64,000 nt of DNA, from the NCBI GenBank assembly GCA_024195585.1, contig SWBL01000052.1, positions 124,001 through 188,000 on the forward strand. Reading direction: 5' to 3'. Of the stretch, positions 12,909 to 23,775 are shown in pieces. The notes under the pieces are model-generated. The model worked only from the letters and a program-made list of their open reading frames with translations. It ran no database searches and was not told where the DNA came from. The DNA comes from Aureobasidium sp. EXF-3400. Its lineage: Eukaryota > Ascomycota > Dothideomycetes > Dothideales > Saccotheciaceae. The position numbers were made by a program, and so were the translations under genes. Numbering within the stretch: position 1 is the first letter of the stretch; every line of letters begins with the position of its first letter.

Positions 12909-14883
12909 GAGATACAGTCTTTTAAAGAGCACCAATGGATGCTTATGAGGAGTACTTTCAGTTTTGGTTAAGCGGGAGTTTTGCATAGCAGGAGCTTGGG
13001 AAGGTTGGACTGGCTGATATGGCTATTGCCTGATATCTTTTTGTGTTCGCCGTACGAGTTGAGAGAGGAATACATTAAGGGCTACCTTTACAACAGCCAT
13101 CGAGCGACCAGGCGTCACGTTTGTTCCTTTCGGCTGATATCAAGGCTGTGTGAGAAGGCTTTCTCATACATGTGCCCAACACCGGCCTGACGTGAACACA
13201 GAGTAAAGGACACGTTCAAGACTCGGCCAGTCTGTTCTGACAGCCTGACCGAGGAGGTGAAAGTCGGCGCACAGAGTGATGAGAACAGATGTTAGGTACC
13301 GGTATACAGTGCCGATTCGGGCCATAAATCACCGATCGATCTAGACACACTGTCACGATCTAGCGGCTCCCTGCCGTGAGAGTTGCACGGTACGTACCAC
13401 ATTCATGCATCGAGCCCGTTCATGTGGCCGTGGTTCGGCAGCGCGCAGCACAATGACCTCGCACACGTCCTACATTCTCTTTTTCCCAGCAAACCACAAG
13501 GCGATCCAGACGACCAGAGAAGACCGATGGCCCGATTGCTCCCCTATCGACGATTGAACAAGGCTGTAGTCAAAGTAGCTCGCCCGCGGCTCTGGGTAGC
13601 AGGTACGACCCCACGGGTTTCCCTCCTCGTTCTGCAATTCGCAGTGAAGTACCTCGAGGGCTCGACTTCAAGGACCCGTGTACATGCAAGAGCAGAAAAG
13701 TAGCATCTGCCTGTGGGGATGGCCTGAGGACTCAGGAATTCAATCGATCTCTCTATTCACCTCGATCGTTCGTCATTGGTTTTTGCAAGGATCTACGAGG
13801 ATGAGACATAGGCTGAATCAGACTGAAAGCGTTTACATGGAGCAGCGAGCAGTAAAGTACGCCATGAGCTGGAGAGAACGCCATCCCGCATGTCCCTTCT
13901 CGCTCGGATTGTGCCAGGATCCGACATGTGGGGACGCGGAGCACGCGAGCTGGCCTGACTTGACAAGGGTTTCTGCCTGGGCGCCCGAGGAGATGACAGA
14001 GACAGCGAAAAGCACAGAAACTCACCTCGTTGCAACTCGTCACCATTTTTCGATCTTGAAGGTTCAATTAAGGAGAGCACGTCTCAACCGCAATCTATCC
14101 TGCTGCAACATGACGGAAGTAGGAATGAAAAAAACGGCAAGGCGTACCAGTTGTTTGCTGGCATGCTCTCTCATCTAGGCTCTGGTTCGATAAGAGGATA
14201 GGATCGGCACTGCCGGCGCATCACAAATCTTTTGGAGACCCTGGACCAGCCAACGCCGCAACCTCAACCCGCATTTTGGCCAATTGCGCGAGCATGGTGA
14301 CCTCAAAACTGCCACTTCTCGCACAAGAATATACACAATCACGAGCTTTCGCCTCTTAGAAGACAAGAGCTCAATCGTGACTCGACGAGAGTATCGCACA
14401 GTGCAATTAAGCCACGGGCTCGCTGCCAAGGTGTTCGCGCTAGCGCCCAGAGGGGTGCGAAAGTTAAGTTCCCCGCAGTTGGCGCTTGGATCCTCCTGCC
14501 CCGAATTCAATCACATGTACGGTAGTGCCGCTGTCTTAAAAGTATTACTTGCAGGTCCTCAACCATTTTGCTCTTCTTCATCGATAACCTATGTCCAGAG
14601 GAAACCATTGACATAGCCACTCTTGTTTTGCCAGTGTCTCCAAATCGTTCTTGTATCGATTATCAGCATTTCCGCTCTGCTGATCTCCTTATCTCCACGG
14701 TCTTATCAGTCTCAGGTAAACAAAGGCGATCACCTCAGAGCCCTACAGAAGACGTCAGTTCTTCAACCACCGCATCTCCTGACCTCTGGCGACATCTGGA
14801 AGTTCAGTCACCAACGTCCAAATACAAGTCAGGCGTAGGCTGCCCTTCCATCGACCGGCGCCGAAGCTCAATTCAACGCCCTT
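12909..14883. other. Intergenic, about 2 kb
   Basis: This lies between DAD3 and PPS1, both plus strand, and holds the DAD3 3' end and the PPS1 promoter and leader. A 166-codon plus-strand frame (13678-14178) and overlapping minus-strand frames have no domain or likely start context. A frame at 14568-15002 overlaps the PPS1 start in another phase and is probably leader sequence. Nothing else was recognised. Confidence 0.55.
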
Positions 14884-17276
14884 ATGGCTACAGTCTGTGC
14901 GAGACCAGCGATAGTGGCTACGCGAGCATCCAGTTCGCAGCAGAACATCAACACCTCTGTTCGAGGAAAGCCCACAACTGTACCGAACAAGCACCTCCCT
15001 GACACATGCTCTCCTGGTCCTACCCCAACCAAGCTGCAACAGCAGCAGCTCGAAACTCCTCCGGGGTCGCCCGAAGCGCCTGCCAACCAACAAGTAATCG
15101 ACATACCTTCTCTACTGGTCGATGCCGACAAATACCTCAAAGTCAGCGATAGCCCGCCCATCTATGCGTTGTCTGCGCAAGAGTTTCATGCCGCCTTGGA
15201 GCACACTGCTACGCGCCCCTTGCCAGACACTAAGACCGTCTTCCCCTGGCTCCACGGTCTACACCCCGAGAACAACATCCAGCTGACCTACTTCTCGGCG
15301 CGCAACAAGAAGCTGCGCCGTGCTCCTCGCACTCTGCGTGGTATAACAGTCGTCAAGGCAGGAGGTGATCTCAGTCACTCCAAAATCAGAGGTGCCATTT
15401 CGCCAGATGAGCTGCTGCTTGCGACCAAGACCGGCGAGCAGATCTCGACTTTCCTAGACGTCGACCCAAGAGATGGCTTCTCCATTCGTAACTTCCAGAT
15501 CCAGGCAGTCAAGATGGCCACTATGAGTGATATCGTCATCTATGCCGATGATAAGACACCGAAGGCGGTCCTTGAGAAACTGGCATCAGTGATCGCCAGG
15601 GCCCAGAAAGTGTGGAAAGAGAAGGATAGAGACAATGATATTGATGTACCGCACTACCACACGTATGTGGTAAAAGGTAGTCGCGATCAAATTCTGGCAT
15701 CCTGAACCATCTCTAATTCTTTTCAGATTCGTTCGCAAAATTGCAAGCCGACCATCCAGAAATTGTAGCCATCGATGACAAAGGCAACACAACCGGTGCG
15801 ATCATGGACTTTTGTAGGTGACTCCTTGTTCGGGCATCAGGCAACATAGCTGACATATGCAAAGTCTACTCGGAGAGATACGAGATGCACACCATGTCTT
15901 CGGCAACTGAGATAGCTAACAATGTGTGGCTTGGACCTACACCTGACGCTTCTCTGACAGTACCGTCGGATCCAGATGCAGCACTACCGTCCGCAGCACA
16001 AGCTTATGATTTGTTTGTAGAAGCGACCGATCCAGCCCAGCTACCCGACAAGAAGGCATTCCACTTGATGGAGAGTCTCCTAGACAACCCGAACGTATCC
16101 AACAACGCAATCCCTCAGCTTGAGTTTCCAGGTTCTGGCTCGATTATGCCTCCAACTTGGTCTCAAAACGAGGTCGATGCTTTGATGGAGACTGTAGCGT
16201 GGCTGTACAAGCAGGCAAACCCAGAACATGAAGAACCAATGCACCGTAAAGACAGTCAGCAGATGACACCGCCGAAGTACCGAGACGCTGATGGAGATAT
16301 CGGCATGATCGATCTCAATCTTGGTGCTGGTGGTGAAGGCAGAAAAGTCCTTATTCACTGCACAGACGGATACACCGAGACATCCTTGTTGGCACTCGCC
16401 TACTACATGTACGCCAACTGCGTGACAGTAGACAGAGCTTACGTCGAGCTTCACACCAAGCACGGACGCAACCTCTTCTCATATCCGACCGATGTCGCTC
16501 TGTTGAGTTCGATACAGCCTAGGATACTGCAAGCATCTCCCAACTCGACAAATTCGATGGCAGCACTTTGTCAGCCTACTCCTCGATGGCTGAGCAAGAT
16601 GGACGGTTCTTTCCCCTCGAGGATCATGAACTACATGTATCTCGGAAATCTTGGCCACGCGAACAACCCAGACCTGCTGCGTGAACTCAACATTGGGCAG
16701 ATTCTCAGTGTTGGTGAGACGATCAGCTGGACCAGTGATGAGACCAAGAGATGGAAGGCAGAAGCTCGCACAAAGGACAGCATTCTCTATGTCGACGGTG
16801 TCCAGGATAACGGTGTAGATGCGCTCACAGCGTCCTTCTCCAGGTGTTTAGAGTTTATTAGTAAGTTGATCCTGTTGTCGGTACCAGTCTCTAGGCTAAC
16901 CAGACGCCCAACAGGAAAAGGAAGAGAGGCTGGTGTTGCCACTCTTGTCCACTGCAGAGTGGGCGTGTCCAGGTCTGCAACAATCTGTATCGCGGAGGTG
17001 ATGAATGAGCTCGGTCTTTCGCTCCCTCGAGCATACTGTTTCGTCAGGGCTCGCCGCCTGAATGTCATCATCCAACCTCACTTGCGATTCACGTAAGTTC
17101 CGGAAGCAATGACTCCAGTGTCCAGTGACAACCAGCTGACCAGATCCAGATATGAACTTCTCAAGTGGGAAGAGTACCAGTGCTCCAAGCGCGGCAAGAC
17201 AGTCCGCAGAGAGCTCGAATGGGGCACGATAGCCCGCGAAATTGCAGCCATGAACCGACCCTACTCACGGCAGTAG
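14884..17276 (+). CDS. PPS1: Dual-specificity protein phosphatase Pps1
   Basis: This is a tyrosine/dual-specificity phosphatase related to yeast PPS1, which is linked to S-phase progression. It has five exons (14884-15676, 15727-15813, 15865-16860, 16915-17092, 17150-17276) giving 726 aa. The first 80 residues are low-complexity. The active site is HCRVGVSRSAT near residues 638-648 (C639, R645). An upstream second phosphatase-like loop, HCTDGYTETS, has C459 but Glu where the catalytic Arg should be, so it is probably inactive, as I expect for this family. The last intron has two in-frame acceptors six nt apart (exon starting at 17144 or 17150), so 728 aa is also possible. The 87-nt second exon is easily missed. 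Confidence 0.93.
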
Positions 17277-17956
17277 ACTGCCACTCTGGACGGACCCATT
17301 CATTACGAGAAACGCATTTTTAATGAGACGACGACCCATGATTCTTTTTCCGCAGCCAGCACGCTGCTTTTTTCTTCTTCTTGCCCGGCATTTCTTTCGA
17401 ATGGCTGGGCTGCACTCTCTTTGCATCCATGCGCTGCTTTATCATGGGCATCCATTTCTGGGGTCAACTGCGAGGGGTTTTGTTCTTACGGTTCAAAAGG
17501 AACTTGTTTATTCCTCGAGAAACAGCAGATGGAAGATTGTTGAGGATGGATGATATACCGGAGTTTTTCATGTCACTGGACATTTTGATAGGTTAGGAAA
17601 AGGACTGTCGCTGTCAATCAAACGACCATTGAGGATCTTCTGAAAAGTCCTTATGTCGTAGGGTATGGCGTTGGAGCGTCCTTGGTTCTGCTCGAATGCA
17701 TAGTTTTTGCTTGACAAGTTGCCACAAGAAGTTCAGAATGAAGGTCGTGATGTCGTCGTCGAAGGATAAAAATCAGCCCCCACTTTTCTTAGAGACAGGG
17801 TTGCTTGAAGCCGTTGACTTGAAGCGGGATGAAGAAAGTTGCAATGATCGAAGAGGTTTTGGTAGATGGTTCTGCGATGGATGCGATACGCCCAAAACGC
17901 CTTTCCTTTTTGTTCGACATAAAAACGACACCTCTACATGAATAGATAAAAAACGT
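17277..17956. other. Convergent 3' region of PPS1 and ENP1
   Basis: This is about 680 bp between two converging stop codons. It contains T-rich tracts near 17340-17400 suited to 3' ends. Short frames of up to 81 codons on the plus strand show no domain. No gene was seen. Confidence 0.6.
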
Positions 17957-19475
17957 CTACTGGATATCAACCATAGTGTCATCGCCATCCACACCAGCCA
18001 TGGCCACCTCGGGAGCCAAAACGCCTCTGCCTCTTCCTTGCAACAACTCTCTTCTAATCTCCGGACCGATAGCTTTATGTCCCTTGACAAGCAACAGATC
18101 CAAAAGCGCCTCTCTCTGATCCTCAGTAATATCATTCCTATACCTCTGTGCAAAAGCCAAGAAACACTGATGCCACAGCACTGGCAACTTCTCGCCAGAC
18201 TTGATGGTCAAAGGAGCATCAGTCATTGCATTGTCGTCCACAGCGCGGAAACGCAAGAAATGGAAGACTACTGCATCCACGACCTTGTAGGGCAAAGCGT
18301 ACTTCTTCTCCAACAGGACGCGGATGAAAATGTTTGTCGCACCGCCGGCTTCAAGGTTATCAGTCATTTGCTCAGCAGCAATTTCACACAAACGGTGAAT
18401 GGCAGCTGCAGAGTGCAAGACTGGAATGCTGACGCGCACCAACACAGAGCTAATGATATGTGCTTCGCGCAAAGTGCAAGTTCCAGAAGCCAACAGAGGG
18501 AACAGCAGACCCTTGAAGAAACAGGCGGGTTTGTAGAGAGACTTTTTGAGGGCTTTGTAGAGGTGGACGTTGAGTTTTTTTGTTTCGCGGATGTTGTCGC
18601 GGACGCTGTCGAGGAGGATGTCGTGGATGAAGGCTTGGGCGACGGCGGGGCGCGAGGAGGTGAAGAGGCGGGTGGCTTCGTAGGTTGCGTTTGGGGTCCA
18701 CTGGTCGGGGCGGGTGATGGAGAGGAGCGTGTCCCATTGGGGGAGGGTAGGCAGGATCTTGAAGGGCTTGGGCAGTTTGCCGGAACGGAATCGTGCGAGC
18801 ATCATGCCAATTCTAAAGGTCGCAGGTTAGTTTGAATTTTTAGTTCTCCAAGATGTTCAGTCAGACGTACTGAGTGTAGACCTCGACGACCTTTGCTGGC
18901 AACTCAATAGCATCCTCGGGAGCACCACCACCGCGGATAATGCGGTCTTGCTGACTGGACTCATGCTGAGCAATCTTCACCAGAATCAAGTCTGCAAGGT
19001 TGGTGCTCTCTCCTTCTTCAGCCGACTGCGGTGCCAGCAGCGTCGCAGGGTCGAACTCAGGGTTGAACTTGTTGAACATGGCCAGATCCTCAGGGTCCAC
19101 TTCGACCTCTTCTACCTCCTCGTCTTCCTCGTCTCCCCATGCCTCATCGTCTTCCGGAATACCAGCCTCCTCATCAGAGTCCTCTTCATCGCGCAGACTT
19201 CTCTCAAACTCGAACGCCGATTTTGATCCATTCTTCGGTCTCTGAGCCTCGAGCTCTGCATCTTCCTCGGCAGTCAAGTCCTGTCCTAGAGCGATAATCT
19301 TCCTTGAGGCTTTCGAGTCGATGTATGCTTGCTGTTCATTGTCGTCGTCGCCGGCGTTGGAGCGGCCTTTTCTCTTTGGCGCTTTTTGCTTGTGCGGGTT
19401 CGAGGGTGCGTAGTCTTCCGACAATGGGTTGTGACGTCTCATTTGACGCGCGTCTCCTCCGGGGGCTTTGGGCAT
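17957..19475 (-). CDS. ENP1: Bystin / essential nuclear protein 1 (40S ribosome biogenesis)
   Basis: ENP1/bystin is needed for 18S rRNA processing and for maturation and export of pre-40S particles, in nucleolus, nucleus and cytoplasm. It has two exons (19475-18871 and 18812-17957) around a 58-nt intron, giving 486 aa, normal for the family. The N-terminal third is basic, then strongly acidic (DEEDSDEEAGIPEDDEAWGD). The helical bystin domain starts around residue 190 and contains GKLPKPFKILP, FTSSRPAVAQAFIHDILLD and SLYKPACFFKGLLFPLL. I chose the inner start at 19475 (MPKAPGG), typical of the family; an upstream in-frame ATG at 19514 would add 13 residues. The reductase gene lies 240 bp upstream on the same strand. 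Confidence 0.95.
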
Positions 19476-19714
19476 CTTTGTGTTTTGTGTTTGACGTTTG
19501 GTTGACAAGGGCAAAAAATTCCACTGCTTGGGCGCGGCGAAAGAAGGGAAGAGGGAATTTTTGTGGAGCTTCCGTTGTCTTGCTATCTAATCTCCGACGC
19601 AGCGGATCTACCCTGCCCCACTATCGCTTCTCTGGTCACCTTGCTTATACATGCTGGATTCCCTCACGTCCTTATCTCAGTCATCTATGAACTTTCCAAG
19701 CCTTAAGGATATCT

Positions 19715-20849
19715 CTAAGTATTCTTGGGTAGGATGTTGGGCACAGGACCTTTGGGCACCACTGCCATCTTCTTCGCCCCAGCATATCCGAATTTGATCT
19801 TGACCGCGTCAGCATGTTTGGCATTATAACCAGGGAGAAGGCACTTACAGCATCCCAGTGTGTCGCTTTCTTGAACGCACCTCCTCTCGTCTCATTTCCC
19901 TCGTCATAGTAGATATTTCTATACCACTTGTCAATCTTTGGATAGTCGTGTCTGATCATCTTCAGATTGCACTTGAAGATGTTGTGGTAAGCAACATCAA
20001 ACCTCGCAATCGAGGGGTACAACCTGATATCTGCCTCAGTAAGATGATTACCGAACAGAAATGGTCCGTCTGACTTCGCGAGATGGGCTTCTACGCGATC
20101 GAGGCTGTCAAACAGAATCTCGACATTCTTGTCATAGGCTTCTTGTGAGCTGGCGAACCCACACTTGTACACGCCATTGTTGATAGTGTCGTATACCCAC
20201 TCGTTGAACTCGCCAATCTGCCTTTTCAGTGAGTCGGGATAGTAGCCGCCGGCGGGATGGCTCTTTTCTCGGAACTTCTCAGGGATCAAGTCATCGAACT
20301 CAGTGTAGAACATGCGGATGATCTCCGAGCTCTCATTGTTGACAATGGTTTCGTTCTTCTTGTCCCATAACGTAGGTACCAGGACACGGCCCTCATAGCC
20401 TGGCTCGGCTTTTTCGTATAACTGGCGATGACGGGTGAATCCGTAGAAAGGATCCTTTTCAGCTGTTCCGTCGCGACCGCTGTAGCCCCAGCCTTCGGGA
20501 AACATTACGTAGTCCATCACAACTAGTTTGATGATATCCTCAAGACCCTTGAGCATACGAACGATGGCTGTGCGATTCGCCCAAGGGCATCCCCAGTTGA
20601 TGTAAAGAACCTGTTGGTCGGTCAGAGCTATGTTTGACGATTGATTTTGATGTGATCATGGCCGATCCACAACTCATCTTCTCTCTTCCAAAGACTCGAA
20701 GGTCAACACGGGAGACATACATAACGATCCTGTTCGGGTGGAAACTTCGCTCCGGATTCTCTAGAGATCGATTCACGAAACTTGGATGGTTGTCTTCGAA
20801 AGTGGCCATCCTTGTCCGCAAATGCTTTGATGTCGTCGCTAGAAGACAT
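19715..20849 (-). CDS. ECM4: Glutathionyl-hydroquinone reductase, Xi-class GST (ECM4-like)
   Basis: Xi-class glutathione transferases reduce glutathionyl-hydroquinones with a catalytic cysteine. It has three exons (20849-20721, 20610-19849, 19798-19715) giving 324 aa, typical of the family. The N-terminal thioredoxin-like domain carries the catalytic motif YINWGCPWA (C51) and, further on, LVPTLWDKK and NNESSEIIRMF. The C-terminal all-helical domain includes LTEADIRLYPSIARFD. Without the first exon the catalytic cysteine would be lost; the 110-nt first intron was placed by frame closure. The last exon encodes only 27 residues ending NILPKNT. The cytosolic role in quinone detoxification is inferred from the family. 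Confidence 0.94.
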
Positions 20850-21389
20850 GGTGTGTGCAAGTCTGTTTCCTGAGACTAGTTTTTGTCAGAGAAGCGTCCC
20901 TTCTCAGTAAATAGCAGGTCAGTAAGTTGGAGGTCTGATGATAAATCATTCGGGATTGTGTCGTTCGGCATTGCGAGTCTACTAATGGCGTCAGCATTAT
21001 CCCCGCAGCTGACGCTCCTGCCGTTCACATCAGTTCCAATTGTCCTGCGAAGAAACCGAAGATGAAAAGTTCTGAAATTCGTGAGTAGCCTTGTAATACC
21101 GATAAAAATAGAGACACAACTGTAGCGTCTAGCGAACAAATGTAACGACACCGTCTGAGTGTCTAGCAAAAGCGAAAAAAAAGAGCCAGCTCAAAATGGC
21201 CAGAGCTACCACCTCAACTCCATGCATATGCAGGCTTGTATGCATCCTTTCCACCGAGCTAAATGGTGCCACGTAAGAACACTGAAACGCCAACCTCTCG
21301 AGCCATGCAGACAGCTAAAATACACTCCAGCAGAGGGCGAGTCCAATAGAATATTACCAGTTCATGATACACGTTACGCTCGGCTATTC
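20850..21389. other. Intergenic, about 0.5 kb
   Basis: This is upstream of the reductase (minus) and downstream of the sirtuin (minus). It should hold the reductase promoter and the sirtuin 3' end. Overlapping frames on both strands are under 100 codons and show no domain. Confidence 0.55.
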
Positions 21390-23123
21390 TCAAGCCTTGA
21401 CAGGTCTGTCTGCTGACCTCGATCGTGGCGAATTGAGCCGTACGTCCTTTGCCGCAATATCGTCGAAAGCCGCACCGCTTTTGCCGTTCTTCTCCACCTT
21501 TGTTGCAGCAGCAGCGGTTTTGGTCTGCCTGAGCGTCTGATCGATCCTGATCTGTGGTTTTGGCGGATTGGCTTTTGACGCATTCTTCTTCGCAGCGGTC
21601 TTTGCCTTTGTGCCCGGAGCCTTTCTTTTGATTGGTGGCTTTGTCTTGCCAAGTAGATTGAAGGGATTGTGCTTCTTCTCGGCGCGCTTCGAAGGCGTTT
21701 CGACTTCGACCAAATCCTCCTCTTCGCTGAAAGAATTGTCGACGATGTTGCCGTGACGGCGTCCGGTAAGAGGAGTGCTCAATGGTGCTTGAGGAGAAGG
21801 CATAGGAGTATAATCCTTGGGCGGAGCCTTGAACGTCCGCACTATCGAGACCATGGGCTGGTTTTGGCGTGCCCTCTCCAAACTCTCTTCAGATACAGGA
21901 ATGCCAATTTCCGGTTCGTTCCATTGCCTCAGTGCAGCGTGTCTAGCAACCTCGTCACAAGTGCCCTTGACTACAATGTCCCAACAATCCTCGAATTCTT
22001 TTCCAGACGGTTCAGAACCTGCGTTAATCCATATCGCTACACCGTCTTTTCTGTCGCGTACAGTTGCGCACATTTCACGCACAATTCTCTTAACACCAGG
22101 AACTTTGAGCGTTGTACCAACCACAATGATGGCATCCGGACGCTTGCGGAGATCTTCACGCGTCACTGCTCCAATAGCTTCGTCGTCTGGGTTGTGCTCG
22201 TTGTACAGGACCATGCGGGGCCGCAGCATACCAACACCATGGCTGCGTTTTCCAGCAACTTCAGTGCGAACCCTGTTAAGCTCCTCACAATTTGTGCAGA
22301 CAGGTGGTACAGGACCGTCAAAAAGGTCTGCATGGAAATCGGACAGTTCGTGACACTTTGAGCAGACCATCTTGTCGAGTCCACCATGAAGTTGAATGGT
22401 TTTTGGCCATTTACCTTCCTCTTTGTGTAGAGGTATACGCGTTGCTAATGGCTCCAATGACGTGTCAATTCCATCGACGTTTTGTGAGTAAAGTCGTAGG
22501 AGGCGATCCTGTTGTGCAAGAGTGGCTAACATCTGGTGGAACGGTGTGGGTTGGGCGGACTTGGTCATGTGGGACATTTCTCGAACCATTTGGTGGAAAG
22601 ACGCGGTAGAGGAGGCATCTTTGTAGACGTGCGACGCGTCGAAAAGATCCTTTCCGGAACCCTTGAGGTTGTGTTGGGCGCGGAGAGAATTGAACAGACC
22701 GGTCGCGGAACGGAAGTCGGGGACTGTGGAGCGTTAGTGACGTGTTGACGCGAGGCCGAAAAGGAGTGTGGGCTTACTGCCAGCCGAGACGGAAATACCA
22801 GCGCCGGCGACGACGACGATCTTTTGGCGCTTGTGCAGGACGTTTAAGACGCGGTCCAGTTGGGTCTTTTCGTCGGGACCAAGATCCTTGGTCAAGTCGA
22901 GGTACTCGGTGGTGCGAGAAGGCTTTTCGCTAATCCGGCGTCGCTTGGCTGGGCGTTGGGAGTCGGAAGCGTCCATTTGGTCGTCGGGTGAGGGAGAGGC
23001 AGATTGCGACGAGTGCTTGGACCGGGGCGGAGAAGGATAGGGATTCTTTTGCAATTCAGGAGGGGGAGTGGGCGACTTGGGCGAGCTCAATAACGAGCTG
23101 CCGTCCGAGTCGTAGCCGTCCAT
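21390..23123 (-). CDS. Sirtuin, NAD+-dependent histone deacetylase (HST3/HST4 type)
   Basis: This is a class III deacetylase, probably nuclear. Yeast Hst3/Hst4 remove acetyl groups from histone H3 lysine 56. It has two exons (23123-22778 and 22723-21390) around a 54-nt intron, giving 559 aa. The N-terminus is Ser/Pro-rich with a basic KRRR stretch. Sirtuin motifs in order are GAGIS (107-111), GIPDFRS (from 115), SQNVDGID (from 195) and the catalytic histidine in QLHGGLD (H228). Two zinc pairs follow, CSKC (236-239) and CTNC (258-261), then VVGTTLKVPGVKR. The basic C-terminal tail (KRKAPGTKAKTAAKK) suggests nuclear targeting. It is divergently transcribed from MED16. Confidence 0.93.
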
Positions 23124-23767
23124 AGCAGCTATTGTCGACGAGGAAGGAGCCCAGTGAAGAAGTCGGGCGCGCGGTCAAGAAGGCCGCTGTCAGTTCCACA
23201 ATCACCCGGCAGCAGCGACCATTGATTGGAATAAAGCGACGAGATGACAAGAAATAGAGGCGCAGAGCGACACGAGGCTTCGAGAACAGACAATGCGATC
23301 GGGTGCGAAGAAGAAGCTGGACAAAGGTGAAGAGAGGAAGCTGCAAAGAGCGGGCGTGGAGAAGTGCCTTCTGAGACAGAGTCGAAGTTCCAATGTCCGC
23401 ACCCCGGCAGCGCCGCGGCATGCACGCTCTCCCGCCAAAGCCTGCTGTTTGTTTTGGCCGTCGCTGAGAGTGACCGTGTGACTTCATCGTTAGACCACCT
23501 TGGCACAGGATTCCAGTCGCTCCATTCGCATTCCTTTCGTAGTCGTTGTCAACCGCCTCTGTCGACTGCACTGCACTCTGGAGACAGCACACGCCGTCCG
23601 TCCAATCGTCTGGTTGCAAGTCGCTCATTCTAGTCCTGAGAGGCCGCTTTTTCCCTTCGCGAGCTAGGCTTCAATTTAGTGTGAAGCCTGTGTTTTCTTC
23701 CAGATATCTTCTGTATTCTTCGACTCTTCGAGTGGTCAATCTGTAGAAGAGGCTGATCGTCGCATGC
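23124..23767. other. Divergent promoter between the sirtuin and MED16
   Basis: This is 644 bp between two divergent start codons, so it must serve both genes. Overlapping frames on both strands are compositional and show no domain. An ATG at 23764 belongs to a three-codon upstream frame that overlaps the MED16 start. Confidence 0.6.
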
Positions 23768-23775
23768 ATGGATAA
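23764..23775 (+). promoter_or_regulatory. Three-codon uORF overlapping the MED16 start
   Basis: An ATG at 23764 reads Met-His-Gly-stop. Its stop (23773-23775) lies beyond the MED16 ATG at 23768, so the two frames overlap. Both ATGs have weak -3 contexts. If the transcript starts upstream, ribosomes using the first ATG would miss the main start or need to back up. The transcript start is not known. Confidence 0.35.

Noticed and set aside
13678..14178. 166-codon plus-strand frame
   Set aside because: No recognisable domain; three minus-strand frames overlap it; composition looks like intergenic DNA.
14568..15002. Upstream frame overlapping the PPS1 start
   Set aside because: It is in another phase from PPS1 and its continuation stops; more likely leader sequence.
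18038..18835. 265-codon plus-strand frame
   Set aside because: Antisense shadow of bystin ENP1.
21669..22361. 230-codon plus-strand frame
   Set aside because: Antisense shadow of the sirtuin gene.
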